7,137 nt of DNA from assembly GCA_020201365.1 (NCBI GenBank), contig JAIVGV010000087.1:1-7137 (forward strand), given 5' to 3'. Positions 5,021 to 7,137 of this stretch are shown here, piece after piece. How positions within the stretch are numbered: the first letter of the stretch is position 1; each line of letters starts with the position of its first letter. The notes under the pieces are model-generated. The model was not told where the DNA came from. It did no database searches and was given only the letters and a program-made list of their open reading frames with translations. The DNA is from Acidobacteriota bacterium (GTDB taxonomy: Bacteria; Acidobacteriota; Blastocatellia; Pyrinomonadales; Pyrinomonadaceae). A program made the position numbers and the translations under genes.

Positions 5021-5797
5021 TCACGATTCACGCTTCGTCTTCGACAGGAAGCGCGCGACGCCGCGCTGGCAGTCTTCGGTCATGCGCGCGATCGTGTTCA
5101 CCTCGACGCCGGATTCGAGCGCGGCGTCGAAGGTCAAGCCGTCCATCAGGTAGAGCAGCCGCTTGGTGAGCGTGACGGCGGAGCGGCTGACGCGCTCGTA
5201 GGCTGCGACGTAGGATTCGACCTCCGTCTCGAAAGCGTCGTCGTCGAACACGCGGTTGACTAAACCGATCCGCTCGGCTTCCTCCGCGCCGATCTCGCCG
5301 CCGCGCGTCGCCAGCTCGAAGGCGCGCTTCTCCGAGACGTTGCGCCTGAGAATCGCCGACACCATCGCGGGCACGAAGCCGATCCTCACCTCCGGGTAGC
5401 CGAAGCGCGCCGTGCGCGCCGCGAGCACCACGTCGCAGGCGGTCGCCAGCCCGCACCCGCCCGCGAGCGCCCGCCCGCGCACCGCCGCGACGACGGGCAC
5501 GCGCACGCGGCGGATCAACGTGAACAGGTCGGCGAGCGAGCGCGCGTCTTCGAGGTTCTCGTCAATCGAGGCCGCGGAGATTTTTTGCAGCGAAGCGAGG
5601 TCGGCGCCCGAACAGAAGTCCGCGCCCGCGCCCGTTAAGACGACGCAGCGCACCGCTTCGTCCGCGTCCGCCGCGCGGAGTGCGTCTTTGAGCGCGGCGA
5701 CCGTAGCGTCGTTCAGCGCGTTGCGCTTGTCTGGGCGGTTCAGCGTGACGAGCGCGACCGCGCCCTCGACCGCGTAGATGACCGGCTTCTCTTCCAT
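5021..5797 (-). CDS. Enoyl-CoA hydratase, methylglutaconyl-CoA hydratase (LiuC)-like (258 aa)
   Basis: Full-length crotonase-fold protein, probably hydrating an alpha,beta-unsaturated acyl-CoA in branched-chain or isoprenoid acid breakdown. Landmarks are LNRPDKRNALN (19-29), the oxyanion loop FCSGADL (61-67), GRALAGGCGLATACD (108-122) and FGYPEVRIGFVPAMVSAIL (132-150). The second catalytic glutamate is present (Glu136, equivalent to rat Glu164), while the first position (Glu144) is Gly116. The GGCGL plus PEVRIGFVPA pattern recalls bacterial methylglutaconyl-CoA hydratases more than crotonyl-CoA hydratases, as remembered from family sequences. The C-terminal trimerisation helices are complete. 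The ATG fits the family N-terminus, but the ribosome site is weak. The 143-nt gap to the epoxide hydrolase gene upstream holds a CACAGAG palindrome, so co-transcription is possible but not shown. The exact substrate is open. Confidence 0.88.
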   Translation of the reverse strand: MEEKPVIYAVEGAVALVTLNRPDKRNALNDATVAALKDALRAADADEAVRCVVLTGAGADFCSGADLASLQKISAASIDENLEDARSLADLFTLIRRVRVPVVAAVRGRALAGGCGLATACDVVLAARTARFGYPEVRIGFVPAMVSAILRRNVSEKRAFELATRGGEIGAEEAERIGLVNRVFDDDAFETEVESYVAAYERVSRSAVTLTKRLLYLMDGLTFDAALESGVEVNTIARMTEDCQRGVARFLSKTKRES

Positions 5798-5830
5798 TAC
5801 TAACAGCGGATTTACATTCCGAGACTGTAG

Positions 5831-5925
5831 TTAGCCACAGAGGGCACAGAGATCACAGAGGGATGAACGAACGGATTTGCGCTGAATGCTTTTCTCTCTG
5901 TGGTCTCTGTGATCTCTGTGGCTAA
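5831..5925. repeat. CACAGAG-type palindromic intergenic repeat
   Basis: Two 30-nt arms (5831-5860 and 5896-5925) are inverted copies matching at 27 of 30 positions, with a 35-nt spacer. Each arm begins TTAGCC and then carries three 9-nt-spaced ACAGAG cores. It lies in the gap between two leftward genes and would form a long hairpin in their transcript. Such ACAGAG arrays recur between genes in several environmental phyla, including Acidobacteria as I recall; their function is not known to me. There is no U tract on either side, so it is not a standard terminator. Confidence 0.85.
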
Positions 5926-5940
5926 TGCCTTTCAAGAATT

Positions 5941-6882
5941 CTAAACGACCGCGCGCGGCGTTTCGTCCTCCGACAGGAAACGGAGCAGCGCGGCGTTGAC
6001 CTCGTTCGGGTACTCCTGCTGAACCCAGTGACCGGCGCGCGCGAGGCGCACTTCCTTGTAAGGCGCGGCGACGTAGCCGCCCACGTCGCGCACGGTTTCG
6101 GGGACGACGAAGGCGTCGCGCTCGCCGTAGATGAAGAGCGTCGGCGCGGTCGAGAAGGTGCGCGAGCCGCCCGCGAGCCTGTCCGCGACGAGGTCGAAGA
6201 GGTTGGCGCGGTAGTAGTTGACGCCCGCGGTCAGAGCGGTCGTGCCGCCCTGCGCGCCGCGCCGCTTGAGCGCTTCCTTGTAGAGGGCGATGTCCGCGTC
6301 GGTGAACGTGCCGCTGCGAGAAGTCGTCTTGAACATGCGCGCGAGCTGCGCGAAGTCGTCTCGTCCGATCCAGCGTTCGGGGAGCTGCGGCAGTTGGAAG
6401 AAGAGCATGTACCAACTGCGCGCGAGCTGGCGCAGGGAGAAGTTGTCCACCCACGCGCGGAACGGCGGCACTTGCAGCACCGCGAGGCGGCTCACGTATT
6501 CGGGCTGGAAGCGCGCGACCGCCCACGCGACGCCAGCGCCCCAGTCGTGACCGACGACCGCCGCCTCGCGCGCGCCGAAGTGTCGGATCAACCCGGTCGC
6601 GTCGTCAACGAGGCGGCTCAGGCGATAGTCCTCGACGCGCGAAGGCTTGTCGCTCAGGTTGTAGCCGCGCAGGTCTGGCGCGACGACGTGGAAGCGCTCG
6701 CCGAGCGCCGCGAGCTGATGACGCCACGAGTACCAGAACTCGGGGAAGCCATGCAGCAGCAAGACGAGCGGGCGGTCGCCCTCGCCCGACTCGGCGTAGT
6801 GCAGGCGCACGTCGCCGACCTGCGCGTAGCCGTGGCGGATGCGCGGGTCTGTGTTCGAGAGATCGCCGCCCACGGTACTCAT
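5941..6882 (-). CDS. Alpha/beta hydrolase, epoxide hydrolase type (313 aa)
   Basis: Predicted cytoplasmic epoxide hydrolase that opens an epoxide to a vicinal diol through an aspartyl ester. Landmarks are the oxyanion motif HGFPEFWYSW (44-53), DLRGYNLSDKP (70-80), and the nucleophile elbow VGHDWGAG (110-117) with Asp113. The acid Asp256 is in YGERDAFV and the base His285 in AGHWVQQEYP. The cap domain has the two tyrosines expected to polarise the epoxide, Tyr158 in SWYMLFFQLP and one of Tyr223/Tyr224 in VNYYRANL. These cap tyrosines favour epoxide hydrolase over haloalkane or fluoroacetate dehalogenase. Length is normal and there is no signal peptide. The ATG overlaps the upstream gene's TGA (ATGA, 6879-6882), which implies translational coupling. 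The natural substrate is unknown; many such enzymes are detoxifying or terpenoid-related. Confidence 0.88.
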   Translation of the reverse strand: MSTVGGDLSNTDPRIRHGYAQVGDVRLHYAESGEGDRPLVLLLHGFPEFWYSWRHQLAALGERFHVVAPDLRGYNLSDKPSRVEDYRLSRLVDDATGLIRHFGAREAAVVGHDWGAGVAWAVARFQPEYVSRLAVLQVPPFRAWVDNFSLRQLARSWYMLFFQLPQLPERWIGRDDFAQLARMFKTTSRSGTFTDADIALYKEALKRRGAQGGTTALTAGVNYYRANLFDLVADRLAGGSRTFSTAPTLFIYGERDAFVVPETVRDVGGYVAAPYKEVRLARAGHWVQQEYPNEVNAALLRFLSEDETPRAVV

Positions 6883-7137
6883 GTTTCAATTCCGAGCGAA
6901 CGCGCTTCGTCGTCCGCGATCTCGATCTCCATGCGCAGGAGCGCGGTCGAGAAGGTTTTGCCCTGCGCGTCGGTCATCAGCGAGAGCGTGCCGCCGCCGC
7001 CGAGAGATTCGTGCAGGAGAAAGTTTAACGCTTTCAGGTTCGGCAGCTCGAAGCGCTCGACCTCGCCTTTGCAGATGCCGCCGAAGTGCCGTTTGACGCG
7101 CGCCGCGGTGACTTCGCGCACGAGCACGGGGTAGAAC
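6879..7137 (-). CDS. AtuA-like C-terminal domain protein, partial (5' end outside window)
   Basis: The last 85 codons of a leftward gene whose frame stays open to the window edge, so the GTG at 7125-7127 is probably internal. The sequence VKRHFGGICKGEVERFELPN followed by LKALNFLLHESLGGGGT and GKTFSTALLRMEIEI matches, from memory, the small ferredoxin-fold domain at the C-terminus of AtuA (acyclic terpene utilisation). In many genomes it is also a separate protein of about 100-110 residues next to a DUF1446/AtuA gene. Its biochemical role is not established. If separate, only about 20-25 residues are missing here and the AtuA partner should lie just beyond the right edge; if fused, most of a roughly 550-600-aa protein is outside. 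ATGA coupling to the epoxide hydrolase places both in one operon, with the LiuC-like hydratase downstream. Confidence 0.8.
   Translation of the reverse strand, partial: FYPVLVREVTAARVKRHFGGICKGEVERFELPNLKALNFLLHESLGGGGTLSLMTDAQGKTFSTALLRMEIEIADDEARSLGIET

Noticed and set aside
5831..5925. CACAGAG repeats as a CRISPR array
   Set aside because: The cores are spaced by 3 nt and the two arms are inverted, not direct repeats with unique spacers of about 30 nt. No cas gene is present.
6028..7134. Long + strand open frame (368 codons) opposite the epoxide hydrolase and AtuA-like genes
   Set aside because: It is antisense to two well-recognised proteins. Its translation is Arg/Ala/Glu-rich low-complexity of the kind high-GC codon bias creates, with no domain and no ribosome site.

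Overview
The window is a high-GC bacterial chromosome segment (roughly two thirds G+C by eye) that is densely coding. Gene content and repeat style suggest a free-living, heterotrophic Gram-negative bacterium. An acidobacterium (Blastocatellia-like) is my best guess, from the CACAGAG-type intergenic repeats, the FtsB-like gene downstream of a phosphohexomutase gene, and the acyl-CoA catabolic genes. No rRNA or marker protein is present, so this placement is an inference of moderate to low confidence.

Left part (1-1430, + strand): the 3' part of a phosphoglucomutase/phosphomannomutase gene overlaps an FtsB/DivIC-like septum formation gene. The latter starts at a TTG inside the mutase gene behind a strong GGAGGT. 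The unit closes with a perfect 11-bp intrinsic terminator.

Centre (1440-4437, + strand): a clear sigma70-type promoter (TTGACA, 18 nt, TAATAT) and a short leader with a hairpin precede a three-gene unit. It encodes a coenzyme B12-dependent acyl-CoA mutase as separate catalytic (560 aa) and cobalamin-binding (133 aa) subunits, then a short crotonase-fold protein. Automatic annotation would call the mutase methylmalonyl-CoA mutase. However, the two residues that bind the substrate carboxylate in true methylmalonyl-CoA mutase (Tyr89, Arg207) are Phe90 and Gln208 here, the isobutyryl-CoA mutase signature. The two subunit genes are separated by a structured spacer of tandem and inverted repeats.

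Right part (4434-7137, - strand): genes run leftward and converge on the mutase operon with stop codons sharing TTAG. In transcription order they are an AtuA-like small domain protein (cut by the window edge), an epoxide-hydrolase-type alpha/beta hydrolase (ATGA overlap with the previous gene), a 30-nt-arm CACAGAG palindrome, an enoyl-CoA hydratase/methylglutaconyl-CoA hydratase-like protein, and a small exported protein of unknown function.

Taken together, the centre and right look like a branched-chain or isoprenoid-type acyl-CoA catabolism neighbourhood: carbon-skeleton rearrangement of C4 acyl-CoA, two divergent crotonases and an Atu/Liu-associated small protein. I see no CRISPR array, insertion sequence, tRNA or phage gene. 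The most noteworthy points are the isobutyryl-CoA mutase signature, the crotonase that lacks both catalytic glutamates, and the two repeat structures.
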